A stretch of DNA of 64,000 bases from Vibrio sp. D404a (lineage in GTDB: Bacteria; Pseudomonadota; Gammaproteobacteria; Enterobacterales; Vibrionaceae). Positions 8,894 through 17,096 of this stretch are shown here, one piece after another. The stretch spans positions 1 through 64,000 of the forward strand of contig NZ_JAHGAJ010000033.1 in the NCBI RefSeq assembly GCF_030248535.1, written 5' to 3'. The notes beneath the pieces are model-generated. The model was not told the DNA's origin and ran no database searches. It saw only the letters and a program-made list of their open reading frames with translations. Position 1 is the stretch's first letter. Each line of letters starts with the position of its first letter. The translations under genes and the position numbers were made by a program.

Positions 8894-9477
8894 GATAATC
8901 CTCTAGAGTAAGTTCTATTGATTAACCGATTGCTGAAAAACAACAACGCGATAGCACACGGGATAACGACCCATTGATATTCAGAGGCTTGCAGCCACGC
9001 AGATGTCCCTAAATAGTAGATGGTCGAGAAGACAACGCCAGTCCAGAGTGCAGTCGCACTAATCACGGCAAACAGGAAAGTAGGAAGAGGGATGACGAAA
9101 AAACCACTTAAGGTAAACCCAATCGTGCGCAGCCCCGGAACAAAGCGAATGATAAATAGACTGTTGAATGCGTTTTGACGGAGCCTAGCTCGAAGCGCGC
9201 GGAAGTATCGATTGGTCAGCGCTTTATAGCGAACACCTCTAAAGTAGCGCCCTGATTTACCGAGGTAGTAAAGCCCTAAGTCACCCGTCGCGATACCGAT
9301 GAAAATCGCAAGTAGCGCATATTGCGGTGGAATGAGATCTTGAGTCGCTAACCCTGCTGCAGACACAATCGCTAAATCTTCAAGCAGATAAGAAAGCGCA
9401 ATAATGCCGAGCATCAGCCAGAGCAGCGACTCCTCTCCAGAATTTAACCATGCTTGAATGCTTTCGACGGCGCTCAT
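8890..9477 (-). CDS. DedA family inner-membrane protein
   Basis: 195 residues with four to six hydrophobic segments, an early acidic pair (LLEDLAIV near 31-38) and the DedA hallmark FIIRFVPGLRTIGFTLSG near residues 108-125. DedA proteins move phospholipids or undecaprenyl phosphate across the inner membrane. It is the first gene of the operon ending with olsF, supported by an AGGGATA ribosome site and by the 315-bp gap upstream. Linkage with a lipid acyltransferase suggests a lipid carrier role. Confidence 0.87.
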   Translation of the reverse strand: MSAVESIQAWLNSGEESLLWLMLGIIALSYLLEDLAIVSAAGLATQDLIPPQYALLAIFIGIATGDLGLYYLGKSGRYFRGVRYKALTNRYFRALRARLRQNAFNSLFIIRFVPGLRTIGFTLSGFFVIPLPTFLFAVISATALWTGVVFSTIYYLGTSAWLQASEYQWVVIPCAIALLFFSNRLINRTYSRGLS

Positions 9478-9731
9478 TAAATATCCCTATCTATCCTATA
9501 TATGAATGGCTTATTGACCACTCATTGAGTGTAGTAAATGAAATAGACACGAGCAGTGGAGAAAAACTTGCAGTGAGTTGTGGAGTTTTTGTACTTATTG
9601 TCTGTACTAGGGAGTTAAAACAAGGTGGGGGAGTTGTGAATCTATGGGATGAGGATCTTGCTTTAAATTAAGACTAATTGATGATTAAGGTACAGAAAAA
9701 TAAAGACTTTTAAAGGGGCGATTTACCTATA
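9478..9731. other. Intergenic region upstream of the DedA-OlsF operon
   Basis: Together with the cpdB terminator that follows it, this makes a 315-bp gap without a convincing gene. A 73-codon frame at 9450-9671 has no family resemblance and overlaps the DedA start, so it is left out. The region should hold the promoter of the minus-strand DedA operon; I see a 13-bp palindrome (9519-9531) but no obvious PHO box. Confidence 0.6.
9519..9531 (-). promoter_or_regulatory. 13-bp palindrome, possible operator of the DedA-OlsF operon
   Basis: CACTCA-T-TGAGTG is a perfect dyad with 6-bp arms, 42 bp upstream of the DedA ATG. The position fits an operator or activator site. The binding protein is unknown. 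A palindrome this short could arise by chance. Confidence 0.35.
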
Positions 9732-9763
9732 TAAAAAAGGCTGAATCGTTAAATTCAGCCTTT
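9732..9763 (-). terminator. Terminator of cpdB
   Basis: A perfect 11-bp stem (AAAGGCTGAAT and complement) with a 6-nt loop, followed on the minus strand by TTTTTTAT. It lies 30 bp past the cpdB stop. Confidence 0.9.
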
Positions 9764-9792
9764 GAAACATTAACTAAAGATTATTGAAAATC

Positions 9793-11769
9793 TTATTTAG
9801 TTAGGTCGATTTGGTAAACACCGAAGCCAACATCGTCAGTCGCAACACGTTTCATCGGGTATTGACCCTTCTCTTTGATGAATTGTGCTGCTTTCTCGCT
9901 TGGTGACGTTTCAAAGCGGATGTCTAGCTTCTTGCTTGTCTCGATAGGAGCAAAAGACCAGTTGTTATCTGCTGTTGGGCTTACTTTACCTTGCTCTTTG
10001 CTTACGCGAGAGATGTAGTTTGCAAGAACAGTGCGGTTTTCGTCTGGCGCATCAAATGCGATGTACTCAACACCTGTGCCCGGGAACTTCGCGCTGTATG
10101 CACGGTAGTTGTTGGTCGCAATCAAGAAATCCTGTTCCATATCGATTGGTTGATCTTGGTAAGTCAGACCAACGATACGTTGAGAATCAGGGTTTACCAC
10201 TTTACAGTTAGCGTCGTATTTAGCCGGTTGAGTCACGTCGATCTGGTAGTTCACACCATCGATAACATCGAAGTTGTAGGTGCGGAAGTTATCCCACTCG
10301 ATCAGCTGCTGTGGTGCTGTTGAGTTCGCGTCGATCTGATTGAACTGGCCTGCAGCACATTCAAGCCACTCTTTTACTTCTTTACCTTTTACCTTCATCG
10401 CAACAAGTGTGTTCGGGTATAGGTAAAGGTCAGCAGCGTTACGGAAAGTCAGTTGACCAGACTCTACTTCAGTAAAGTTTGCTGGGTCATTCTTACGGCC
10501 GCCCGCTTTAAATGGTGCCGCTGCAGAAAGTACTGGTGTGCCATCTAGGTCTGGGTCGCCTTGGATGAAGCGCTCAACGTAGTCCTTCTGTGCAAGGTTA
10601 ACGATTTGAACTGTAGGGTCGTCTTGTACCAGTGATAGGAAGCTGTACATCACGTCATCAGCTTGACCGATTGGCTGGTTTACAAAGTCACGAGTACCCG
10701 CGTGGTCTTTTTCCAGCGCTGTTACGATACCTTCATCTGCTGCAGCCAGTGATTTCTTCTCTACTTTGTCGTAGATATGACGCGCTTCAGATTGACCTTT
10801 TACCACTTCCCATTTGCCGTCTTTTTGCGCCAGCGTTAGGTCCATGATACCTACGTGGCTACCCCAACGACCTGGCATAACTGCCGCTACGCCATTCATT
10901 GTGCCCGCTTGGTTGTCAACACCTTGGATGTTGTCGAAGCCTTTACCCGGGAATACTGCGTGAGAGTGACCGAATGCAATTGCATCGATGCCTTCTACTT
11001 CAGATAGGTACAACGTTGAGTTCTCTTCACCCGCTTTGTATGGGTCTTGAGATACGCCAGAGTGAGGGATAGCAACGATCACGTCTGCACCCTCAGCCTT
11101 CATTTGAGGTACTAGCTCGTTCGCAGTTTCAACGATGTCACGAGCAATCACTTTGCCTTCAAGGTTCTTCTTATCCCACGTCATGATTTGTGGTGGAACA
11201 AAACCGATGTAGCCCACTTTTACTTCGTGCTCTACGCCCGCAGTATCAGCAAAGGTGTGTGTCTTGATGATGTATGGTGTGAAGTAGTGCTCTTTCGTTT
11301 CTGCGTCGTATACGTTAGCACTGATGTATGGGAAATCAGCGTCGTTGATTGACTCTTCTAGGAACTCAAGACCGTAGTTGAATTCGTGGTTACCGATGTT
11401 TGCTGCATCGTAATCTAGCTGGTTCATCGCCTTGTATGCTGGGTGTACTTCACCCGCGACAATGCCTTTGTCTGCCATGTAGTCACCCATAGGGCTGCCT
11501 TGCAGTAAGTCACCATTATCAACAAGAATGCTGTTGGTTACTTCACCTTGAGCTTCTTTTACAAGAGTTGCAGTACGCGCCAAACCGATCTTTTGTGATG
11601 GCTTGTCTTTGTAGTAGTCGTAATCCATTAGGTTAGTATGAATGTCAGTCGTTTCTACAACGCGCAGTTTGATTACTTCATCTGTGTCTGGGGTTGTTGT
11701 ACAGCCAGCTAGTGTAAAACCTAGTCCAGCCAGTACTGCAAGTGATAAAGGCTTCATTGCAACTTTCAT
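9793..11769 (-). CDS. cpdB: 2',3'-cyclic-nucleotide 2'-phosphodiesterase / 3'-nucleotidase CpdB, lipoprotein form
   Basis: 658 residues, the usual CpdB length. An N-terminal metallophosphatase domain (TDIHTNLMDYDYY at 41-53, DNGDLLQGSP, GNHEFNYG, GHSHAVFPG) is followed by a 5'-nucleotidase C-terminal domain. It opens 2',3'-cyclic nucleotides and removes 3'-phosphate to release nucleosides in the periplasm. Unlike the soluble E. coli enzyme, the leader ends in TLAGC (Cys23), a lipobox, so it is probably lipid-anchored. A TTTGTT-N9-AACAAA dyad lies at 11800-11820 upstream. It has its own terminator and is divergent from cysD. Confidence 0.96.
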   Translation of the reverse strand: MKVAMKPLSLAVLAGLGFTLAGCTTTPDTDEVIKLRVVETTDIHTNLMDYDYYKDKPSQKIGLARTATLVKEAQGEVTNSILVDNGDLLQGSPMGDYMADKGIVAGEVHPAYKAMNQLDYDAANIGNHEFNYGLEFLEESINDADFPYISANVYDAETKEHYFTPYIIKTHTFADTAGVEHEVKVGYIGFVPPQIMTWDKKNLEGKVIARDIVETANELVPQMKAEGADVIVAIPHSGVSQDPYKAGEENSTLYLSEVEGIDAIAFGHSHAVFPGKGFDNIQGVDNQAGTMNGVAAVMPGRWGSHVGIMDLTLAQKDGKWEVVKGQSEARHIYDKVEKKSLAAADEGIVTALEKDHAGTRDFVNQPIGQADDVMYSFLSLVQDDPTVQIVNLAQKDYVERFIQGDPDLDGTPVLSAAAPFKAGGRKNDPANFTEVESGQLTFRNAADLYLYPNTLVAMKVKGKEVKEWLECAAGQFNQIDANSTAPQQLIEWDNFRTYNFDVIDGVNYQIDVTQPAKYDANCKVVNPDSQRIVGLTYQDQPIDMEQDFLIATNNYRAYSAKFPGTGVEYIAFDAPDENRTVLANYISRVSKEQGKVSPTADNNWSFAPIETSKKLDIRFETSPSEKAAQFIKEKGQYPMKRVATDDVGFGVYQIDLTK

Positions 11770-12207
11770 TATGGAGCTCCAAGATTGGATGGGGAAGAAT
11801 TTGTTGCGTAATGTAACAAAGTGGAATGAAACAATGAGTACGACATGTGTTAATTCGTGACATGGATCTTATTACTTTATGCTGTTCTGCCACCCTTATC
11901 CCAAACCGCTCAATCCCTACACAACAAGTGCTTATTAAAGGTAGTCCATTCATTTTTATAAGGAATAAATGTTACAACCATTCCTTATCAGCTTTTCGAA
12001 TAAAAAATGAAATTTTAGAATTTCCAGTAATATGAGAGGCTCGTCATAATGCTTTCATTGAGGGCGTATTGGGCACTATTGCATCACACAGAAATTGTGG
12101 TTGTCGTCTGATACTCCAATTCACATCACGGTGAATGAGTTAACTCCCATGCTTGATTGAACAAGTATTGCATTGCTCGTGATACGAGCCTTAAAGGAAG
12201 CACTGAA
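11770..12207. promoter_or_regulatory. Divergent control region between cpdB and cysD, with CysB-like inverted repeat at 11958-11988
   Basis: This 438-bp gap has no credible gene. ATAAGGAAT at 11958-11966 and its exact complement ATTCCTTAT at 11980-11988 form a 9-bp inverted repeat with a 13-nt spacer. ATTCCTTAT-type half sites are seen in CysB-controlled promoters of enteric bacteria, so this is the likely activator site of the cysDNC operon. A 6-bp GCTCGT/ACGAGC hairpin (12175-12189) lies just before the cysD ribosome site. Confidence 0.55.
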
Positions 12208-13116
12208 ATGGACCAAGAACGTTTAACCCACCTAAAACAGCTTGAAGCGGAGAGTATACATATCATCCGTGAAGTAGCGGCTGAGTTTGATAACCCAGTG
12301 ATGATGTACTCCATCGGTAAAGACTCTTCTGTGATGCTTCACCTAGCTCGCAAAGCGTTTTATCCGGGCAAAATCCCTTTTCCTCTTCTTCACGTAGATA
12401 CCGATTGGAAATTCCGTGAAATGATCGAGTTTCGTGATCGCACGGCAGAGAAATACGGTTTTGACCTTTTGGTACACAAGAACCCTGAAGGTCTAGCAAT
12501 GGGTTGTAGCCCGTTTGTCCACGGCTCTTCAAAGCACACGGACATCATGAAGACTCAGGGCCTTAAGCAGGCGTTAAACAAGTACGGTTTTGATGCAGCC
12601 TTTGGTGGTGCGCGTCGTGACGAAGAGAAGTCACGTGCTAAAGAGCGTGTTTACTCATTCCGTGACAAGAACCATACATGGGATCCAAAGAACCAACGCC
12701 CAGAGCTATGGAAGACTTACAACGGTCAAGTGAACAAAGGCGAGAGCATTCGTGTATTCCCACTTTCTAACTGGACTGAGCTGGATATCTGGCAATACAT
12801 CTACCTAGAAAACATCGAGATTGTTCCACTTTACCTCTCCGATAAGCGCCCAGTAGTGGAGCGTGATGGCATGTTGATTATGGTCGATGATGACCGTATG
12901 GAGCTTCAAGAAGGCGAGGTGATTGAAGAGAAGAGTGTGCGCTTCCGTACACTTGGCTGCTACCCGTTGACGGGCGCAATTGAATCTGAAGCCAACACAT
13001 TAACGGGCATCATTGAAGAGATGCTGGTGGCCACCTCTAGTGAGCGACAAGGTCGTGCGATCGACCACGATCAATCAGGCTCGATGGAGCTGAAAAAGCG
13101 TCAAGGTTATTTCTAA
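12208..13116 (+). CDS. cysD: Sulfate adenylyltransferase subunit 2 (CysD)
   Basis: 302 residues from the ATG at 12208, matching the conserved CysD start MDQERLTHLKQLEAESIHII and preceded by AAAGGAAG; an upstream in-frame start at 12157 is disfavoured. It has the PP-loop ATPase motif SIGKDSSVM (residues 35-43). With the GTPase CysN it makes adenosine 5'-phosphosulfate from sulfate and ATP in the cytoplasm. First gene of a four-gene sulfate operon, 18 bp before cysN. Confidence 0.98.
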   Translation: MDQERLTHLKQLEAESIHIIREVAAEFDNPVMMYSIGKDSSVMLHLARKAFYPGKIPFPLLHVDTDWKFREMIEFRDRTAEKYGFDLLVHKNPEGLAMGCSPFVHGSSKHTDIMKTQGLKQALNKYGFDAAFGGARRDEEKSRAKERVYSFRDKNHTWDPKNQRPELWKTYNGQVNKGESIRVFPLSNWTELDIWQYIYLENIEIVPLYLSDKRPVVERDGMLIMVDDDRMELQEGEVIEEKSVRFRTLGCYPLTGAIESEANTLTGIIEEMLVATSSERQGRAIDHDQSGSMELKKRQGYF

Positions 13117-13134
13117 GGATCTAAGGAAAGAAAA

Positions 13135-14562
13135 ATGAATAGTGCAGTAGAAGCTGAATTGGCTGAACTTGGGATCGAGGGTTACCTGAGTCAGCACCAA
13201 CATAAATCGATGCTTAGATTTCTAACTTGTGGCTCGGTAGATGACGGTAAGAGTACCTTGATCGGTCGCTTGCTCCATGACACGCAGCAGATCTATGAAG
13301 ATCAGCTTGCAGCAGTACATAACGACAGCCAACGTGTTGGTACTACCGGTGAGAAGCCTGACTTGGCTCTACTGGTGGATGGCCTGCAGGCAGAGCGCGA
13401 GCAAGGTATCACCATTGACGTGGCATACCGTTATTTCTCGACTCAAAAACGTAAGTTCATTATTGCTGATACCCCGGGGCATGAGCAGTACACGCGTAAC
13501 ATGGCAACCGGTGCATCGACTTGTGATCTGGCGGTGATCTTGATTGATGCGCGTAAAGGCGTACTGGATCAAACACGTCGTCACTCGTTCATTTCTAACC
13601 TGCTTGGTTTGAAACACTTTGTGGTTGCGGTTAACAAGATGGATCTTGTGGAGTACTCGCAAGAGCGCTTTGAAGAGATTCGCAATGAGTACCTAGAGTT
13701 TGCTGAAAACCTAGAGGGCGAAACCAACATTCAGATCCTGCCAGTGTCAGCATTGGAAGGCGCTAATGTGGCGTCGGCTAGCCAAGAGCTGTCTTGGTTT
13801 GAAGGTCCATCGCTACTTGAAGTGCTTGAGAACGTTGATATCGATCAGAAACGCTCAGCAGGCGAGTTCCGCTTCCCTGTTCAATACGTGAACCGTCCAA
13901 ACCTAGATTTCCGCGGTTTTGCCGGCACGATTGCTTCTGGCAGCGTAAAAGTCGGTGATGAAATCAAGGCGCTTCCTTCAGGTAAAACCTCGAAAGTGGC
14001 ACGCATTGTTACTTTTGATGGCGACCTAGAGTCGGCGCAAGCAGGTCTTGCTGTGACTTTGACGCTTGAAGACGAAATCGACATCAGTCGTGGTGATTTG
14101 ATTGTGCTTGAGAATGCAGAAGTCGCATCTACCAATCACATTCTGGCGGACGTGGTATGGATGACGGAGCAAGCTCTGCAACCGGGTCGTGAGTACGACA
14201 TCAAGGTTGCGGGTAAGAAGACGGTTGGCCAAGTGAGCGCTGTTCGTCATCAATATGACATCAACAATCTTGCGACTCATGAAGCATCAGAGCTGCCTCT
14301 CAATGGTATCGGTCTGTGTGAGTGGTCACTGAACGAGACTGTGGCACTGGATAAATACCGTGATAGTGCGGATACCGGTGGCTTTATCGTGATTGACCGC
14401 CTAACCAACGTCACTGTTGGTGCAGGTCTAATCCGTGAACGTTTAGATTCTGTTGAGCAGAAAGTCGGTGACTTCTCAGCGTTTGAAATCGAGTTCAATG
14501 CTCTGGTTCGTAAGCACTTCCCACACTGGGATGCCAAAGATATCAGTCAATTACTTAAGTAA
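13135..14562 (+). CDS. cysN: Sulfate adenylyltransferase subunit 1, GTPase (CysN)
   Basis: 475 residues with EF-Tu-like GTPase motifs GSVDDGKST (33-41), DTPGH (112-116) and NKMD (167-170), then two beta-barrel domains. GTP hydrolysis drives the unfavourable sulfate adenylylation by CysD. There is no APS kinase fused to the C terminus; that activity is the separate cysC gene two genes on. Ribosome site AAGGAAAG precedes the ATG. Confidence 0.98.
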   Translation: MNSAVEAELAELGIEGYLSQHQHKSMLRFLTCGSVDDGKSTLIGRLLHDTQQIYEDQLAAVHNDSQRVGTTGEKPDLALLVDGLQAEREQGITIDVAYRYFSTQKRKFIIADTPGHEQYTRNMATGASTCDLAVILIDARKGVLDQTRRHSFISNLLGLKHFVVAVNKMDLVEYSQERFEEIRNEYLEFAENLEGETNIQILPVSALEGANVASASQELSWFEGPSLLEVLENVDIDQKRSAGEFRFPVQYVNRPNLDFRGFAGTIASGSVKVGDEIKALPSGKTSKVARIVTFDGDLESAQAGLAVTLTLEDEIDISRGDLIVLENAEVASTNHILADVVWMTEQALQPGREYDIKVAGKKTVGQVSAVRHQYDINNLATHEASELPLNGIGLCEWSLNETVALDKYRDSADTGGFIVIDRLTNVTVGAGLIRERLDSVEQKVGDFSAFEIEFNALVRKHFPHWDAKDISQLLK

Positions 14563-14586
14563 TTACGTTTCGATGTAAAGCAATAG

Positions 14587-14606
14587 GCGGGAGCTTCGGC
14601 TCTCGC
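14587..14606 (+). other. UUCG-capped hairpin between cysN and the permease gene
   Basis: GCGGGAGC and GCTCTCGC form an 8-bp stem (one G-U pair) closing a TTCG tetraloop 25 bp after the cysN stop. No T-run follows, so it is not a terminator. It may protect the upstream cysDN message or set relative expression. Confidence 0.65.
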
Positions 14607-14623
14607 TATCCAAGGACAGGTAT

Positions 14624-16348
14624 ATGTGGCAACAAGGATTTGTATTAGCGCTATTGCTTGGCATCGTAACTTGCCTTCTAACGACGCGTATTAAGCCGAG
14701 CTTTATTTTTGCTGGTGCAGCTTTCATTGCGTTTATGGCTGGAATGATTGATGTATCCAGTCTGGCAGGCAACTTCACTAACTCTTCACTACTCACTTTA
14801 GTGTTGCTAATTCTCGCTTCAAGTGCGTTGGAGAAAACTCGCTTAATCAGCTGGGTAAGCCGAAACATTTCAGAAGGTCGGCTTGGTACAGTGGTGGCAA
14901 AGTTGGGTGTTTCCACAGCGTTACTTTCTTCCTTTACTAATAATACTGCTGTTGTCGTGTCATTGATCGGTGCGATCAAACGCAATCAGCAACATGCACC
15001 CTCTAAGCTACTTATCCCACTTTCGTACGCTGCGATTTTGGGTGGAACCCTGACATTGATCGGCACCTCAACCAACTTGATCATCAACAGCTTTGTTGAA
15101 GATGCAGGCTTACCGAGTTTGAACTTCTTTACACCGACGTTGATCGGTTTGGCGGTATTGGTCGGTGGTGTGTTGATCTTGATCCCACTGAGTTACTTCC
15201 TGCCTAGTTACGATGATGGTTCACAAGATGAATTGCCTTATTTCTTGGAGGCTCGCGTTGAACCCGGTTCACCGCTGGTGGGACGTAGCGTAAGTGAAAA
15301 TAACCTTAGAGCACTGCGTAAGCTGTTTCTTGCGGAAGTGATTCGTGATGGTAAGACAACGGCTTCAATTGACCCAGACTTCGTGCTACAAGCACGCGAT
15401 CGCCTTTTGTTTTGTGGCGATGTCGAGAGTGTTGCAACTCTGCAAGAGATCCAAGGACTAACACTGTTTGGACAACATCACCTTAATGGTCAGAACTTTG
15501 TTGAAGTAGTGGTAAGTTCATCGGCGAGTGTGTGCAATAAGACATTGAAAACCAGCCAGTTTAGAGACCGTTTTGACGCGGTAGTAGTAGCGATTCGCCG
15601 TGGCCATGAACGCCTTGAGGGCGGGTTAGGTAATATCACGCTTACTGCGGGCGACACATTGGTATTGGTGCCGGGGAAACGCTTTGAAGAGCAACGCCAA
15701 CAGCACAGCAAAGAATTTGTGTTGATGAATGATCTGGATTCCAGTGCCAAACTTGACTCAGACAAATCGGCTTGGGTATTACTGGGCTTTGCTTCCGTGA
15801 TTGGTTTAGCACTTACCGACATACTGCCGATCATCAAGGGATTGGCTGGCTTCCTGCTGCTGTTGGTTGCACTCGGAGTGGTGCAACTGAGTGAGCTAAG
15901 ACGCCGCTTTCCGGTGGATATTGTGGTGATTGTGGGGTCTGCCTTGTCAATTGCGCAGCTGATGATCTCTTCCGGTTTGTCAGAGCAGATGGGCTTAATG
16001 TTTATCGAGGCATTCAATGGTTGGGGCGTGTTTGGTGCGCTGGTGGCCACCTATTTGATGACCTTAGTATTGACCGAGCTGGTGACCAATAACGCAGCGG
16101 CGGCACTCTCTTTTCCTATCGGTTATAGCATGGCCATTGGCTATGGTGTTGATCCTATGCCATTTATTATGGCGGTGCTGTTTGGCGCCAGTGCTAGCTT
16201 TATGTCGCCTTATGGTTATCAAACCAATCTACTGGTGTACAGCGTGGGTAACTATCACCTAACCGACTACCTACGTATCGGTATCCCAATCTCGATTGTG
16301 TATTCAGGGTTAGTACTTAGCCTTATCCCTTATTTTTTCCCATTTTAA
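14624..16348 (+). CDS. SLC13-type permease with tandem RCK_C (TrkA-C) domains, probable sulfate uptake
   Basis: 574 residues. Membrane helices with the SLC13 motifs SSFTNNTAVV (about 103-112) and TLIGTSTNLIINSF (about 145-158) flank a central soluble part that contains two RCK_C-like domains (about 200-285 and 290-370, the second ending LVLVPGKRF). A second membrane half repeats the fold (LTELVTNNAAAALSFP near 485-500). The place inside the sulfate activation operon makes sulfate, by sodium symport, the likely substrate. Specificity is not provable from sequence. Confidence 0.88.
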   Translation: MWQQGFVLALLLGIVTCLLTTRIKPSFIFAGAAFIAFMAGMIDVSSLAGNFTNSSLLTLVLLILASSALEKTRLISWVSRNISEGRLGTVVAKLGVSTALLSSFTNNTAVVVSLIGAIKRNQQHAPSKLLIPLSYAAILGGTLTLIGTSTNLIINSFVEDAGLPSLNFFTPTLIGLAVLVGGVLILIPLSYFLPSYDDGSQDELPYFLEARVEPGSPLVGRSVSENNLRALRKLFLAEVIRDGKTTASIDPDFVLQARDRLLFCGDVESVATLQEIQGLTLFGQHHLNGQNFVEVVVSSSASVCNKTLKTSQFRDRFDAVVVAIRRGHERLEGGLGNITLTAGDTLVLVPGKRFEEQRQQHSKEFVLMNDLDSSAKLDSDKSAWVLLGFASVIGLALTDILPIIKGLAGFLLLLVALGVVQLSELRRRFPVDIVVIVGSALSIAQLMISSGLSEQMGLMFIEAFNGWGVFGALVATYLMTLVLTELVTNNAAAALSFPIGYSMAIGYGVDPMPFIMAVLFGASASFMSPYGYQTNLLVYSVGNYHLTDYLRIGIPISIVYSGLVLSLIPYFFPF

Positions 16349-16372
16349 TGCTGTTTATTTAAAGGACTAATT

Positions 16373-16993
16373 ATGACCACTGCAGTTAAACCCAAAGATG
16401 AGAACATCGTCTGGCATCAGCACTCTGTTGATAAAGCTTTTCGTTCTCAGCTGAAATCACAGAAGCCCGTGGTATTGTGGTTCACGGGACTGTCCGGTTC
16501 GGGCAAATCAACGGTAGCAGGTGCGCTAGAAACTCGTTTGGCGCAGCTGGGTTACCATACTTATTTGTTAGATGGGGATAATGTTCGTCATGGTTTGTGC
16601 AGCGATCTTGGTTTCTCTGAGCAAGACCGTCGCGAGAATATTCGTCGTATCGGTGAGTTGGCAAAATTGATGGCAGATGCTGGTTTGATCGTGCTATCTG
16701 CTTTTATCTCTCCCCATAAAGCTGAGCGTGAGCTGGTAAGAAACCTACTGCCTGACGGTGAGTTTTTGGAGGTGTATGTGAACACGCCAATTGAGGTGTG
16801 TGAGCAGCGTGACCCTAAAGGTCTGTATAAGAAAGCGCGAGCCGGCGAGATCCCGAATTTCACGGGAATCAGCTCGGTTTATGAGGCGCCTGAAACGCCA
16901 GAAATCGATCTTCCGGCCGGAGATAAGTCGCTTGATGAGCTTGTCGAGCAGTGTATAGAAGCGTTAGAAGCACGCAAGATTATCGCTAATTAA
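16373..16993 (+). CDS. cysC: Adenylylsulfate kinase (CysC)
   Basis: 206 residues with a Walker A loop GLSGSGKST at 39-47, the substrate loop DGDNVRHGLCSDLGFS and the lid segment (KKARAGEIPNFTGISSVYEAPE). It phosphorylates APS to PAPS, the step after CysDN. It follows the permease gene by 24 bp and is followed by a stem-loop, closing the operon. Confidence 0.97.
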   Translation: MTTAVKPKDENIVWHQHSVDKAFRSQLKSQKPVVLWFTGLSGSGKSTVAGALETRLAQLGYHTYLLDGDNVRHGLCSDLGFSEQDRRENIRRIGELAKLMADAGLIVLSAFISPHKAERELVRNLLPDGEFLEVYVNTPIEVCEQRDPKGLYKKARAGEIPNFTGISSVYEAPETPEIDLPAGDKSLDELVEQCIEALEARKIIAN

Positions 16994-17020
16994 CACTAAC
17001 TTATTGGCAACTAACACTCT

Positions 17021-17054
17021 ATAGCCTTGGTTATCGCCAAGGCTATGTTGTTTT
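17021..17054 (+). terminator. Terminator of the cys operon
   Basis: A perfect 10-bp stem (ATAGCCTTGG and complement, 6-nt loop) followed by GTTGTTTT, 28 bp after the cysC stop. The T-run is interrupted by G, so efficiency may be moderate. Confidence 0.75.
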
Positions 17055-17096
17055 ATAGGACTATATTGTTCTATTAGACTATGTTGCTTTATACGG
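17043..17096. repeat. Three imperfect 18-bp tandem repeats
   Basis: Units at 17043-17060, 17061-17078 and 17079-17096 follow the pattern CTAT(G/A)TTG(T/C)TTTAT..., with two to five differences between copies. The first copy overlaps the cysC terminator and the last overlaps the 3' end of the TIGR03899 gene. Confidence 0.75.

Noticed and set aside
9450..9671. 73-codon plus-strand frame between the DedA gene and cpdB
   Set aside because: Overlaps the DedA start, has no good ribosome site and no recognisable motif.
9478..9731. PHO box upstream of the olsF operon, expected if ornithine lipid is made under phosphate limitation
   Set aside because: No convincing CTGTCAT-like direct repeats were found by eye; control remains open.
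12157..12207. Upstream start for CysD
   Set aside because: The family starts at MDQ, and the AAAGGAAG ribosome site fits the ATG at 12208.
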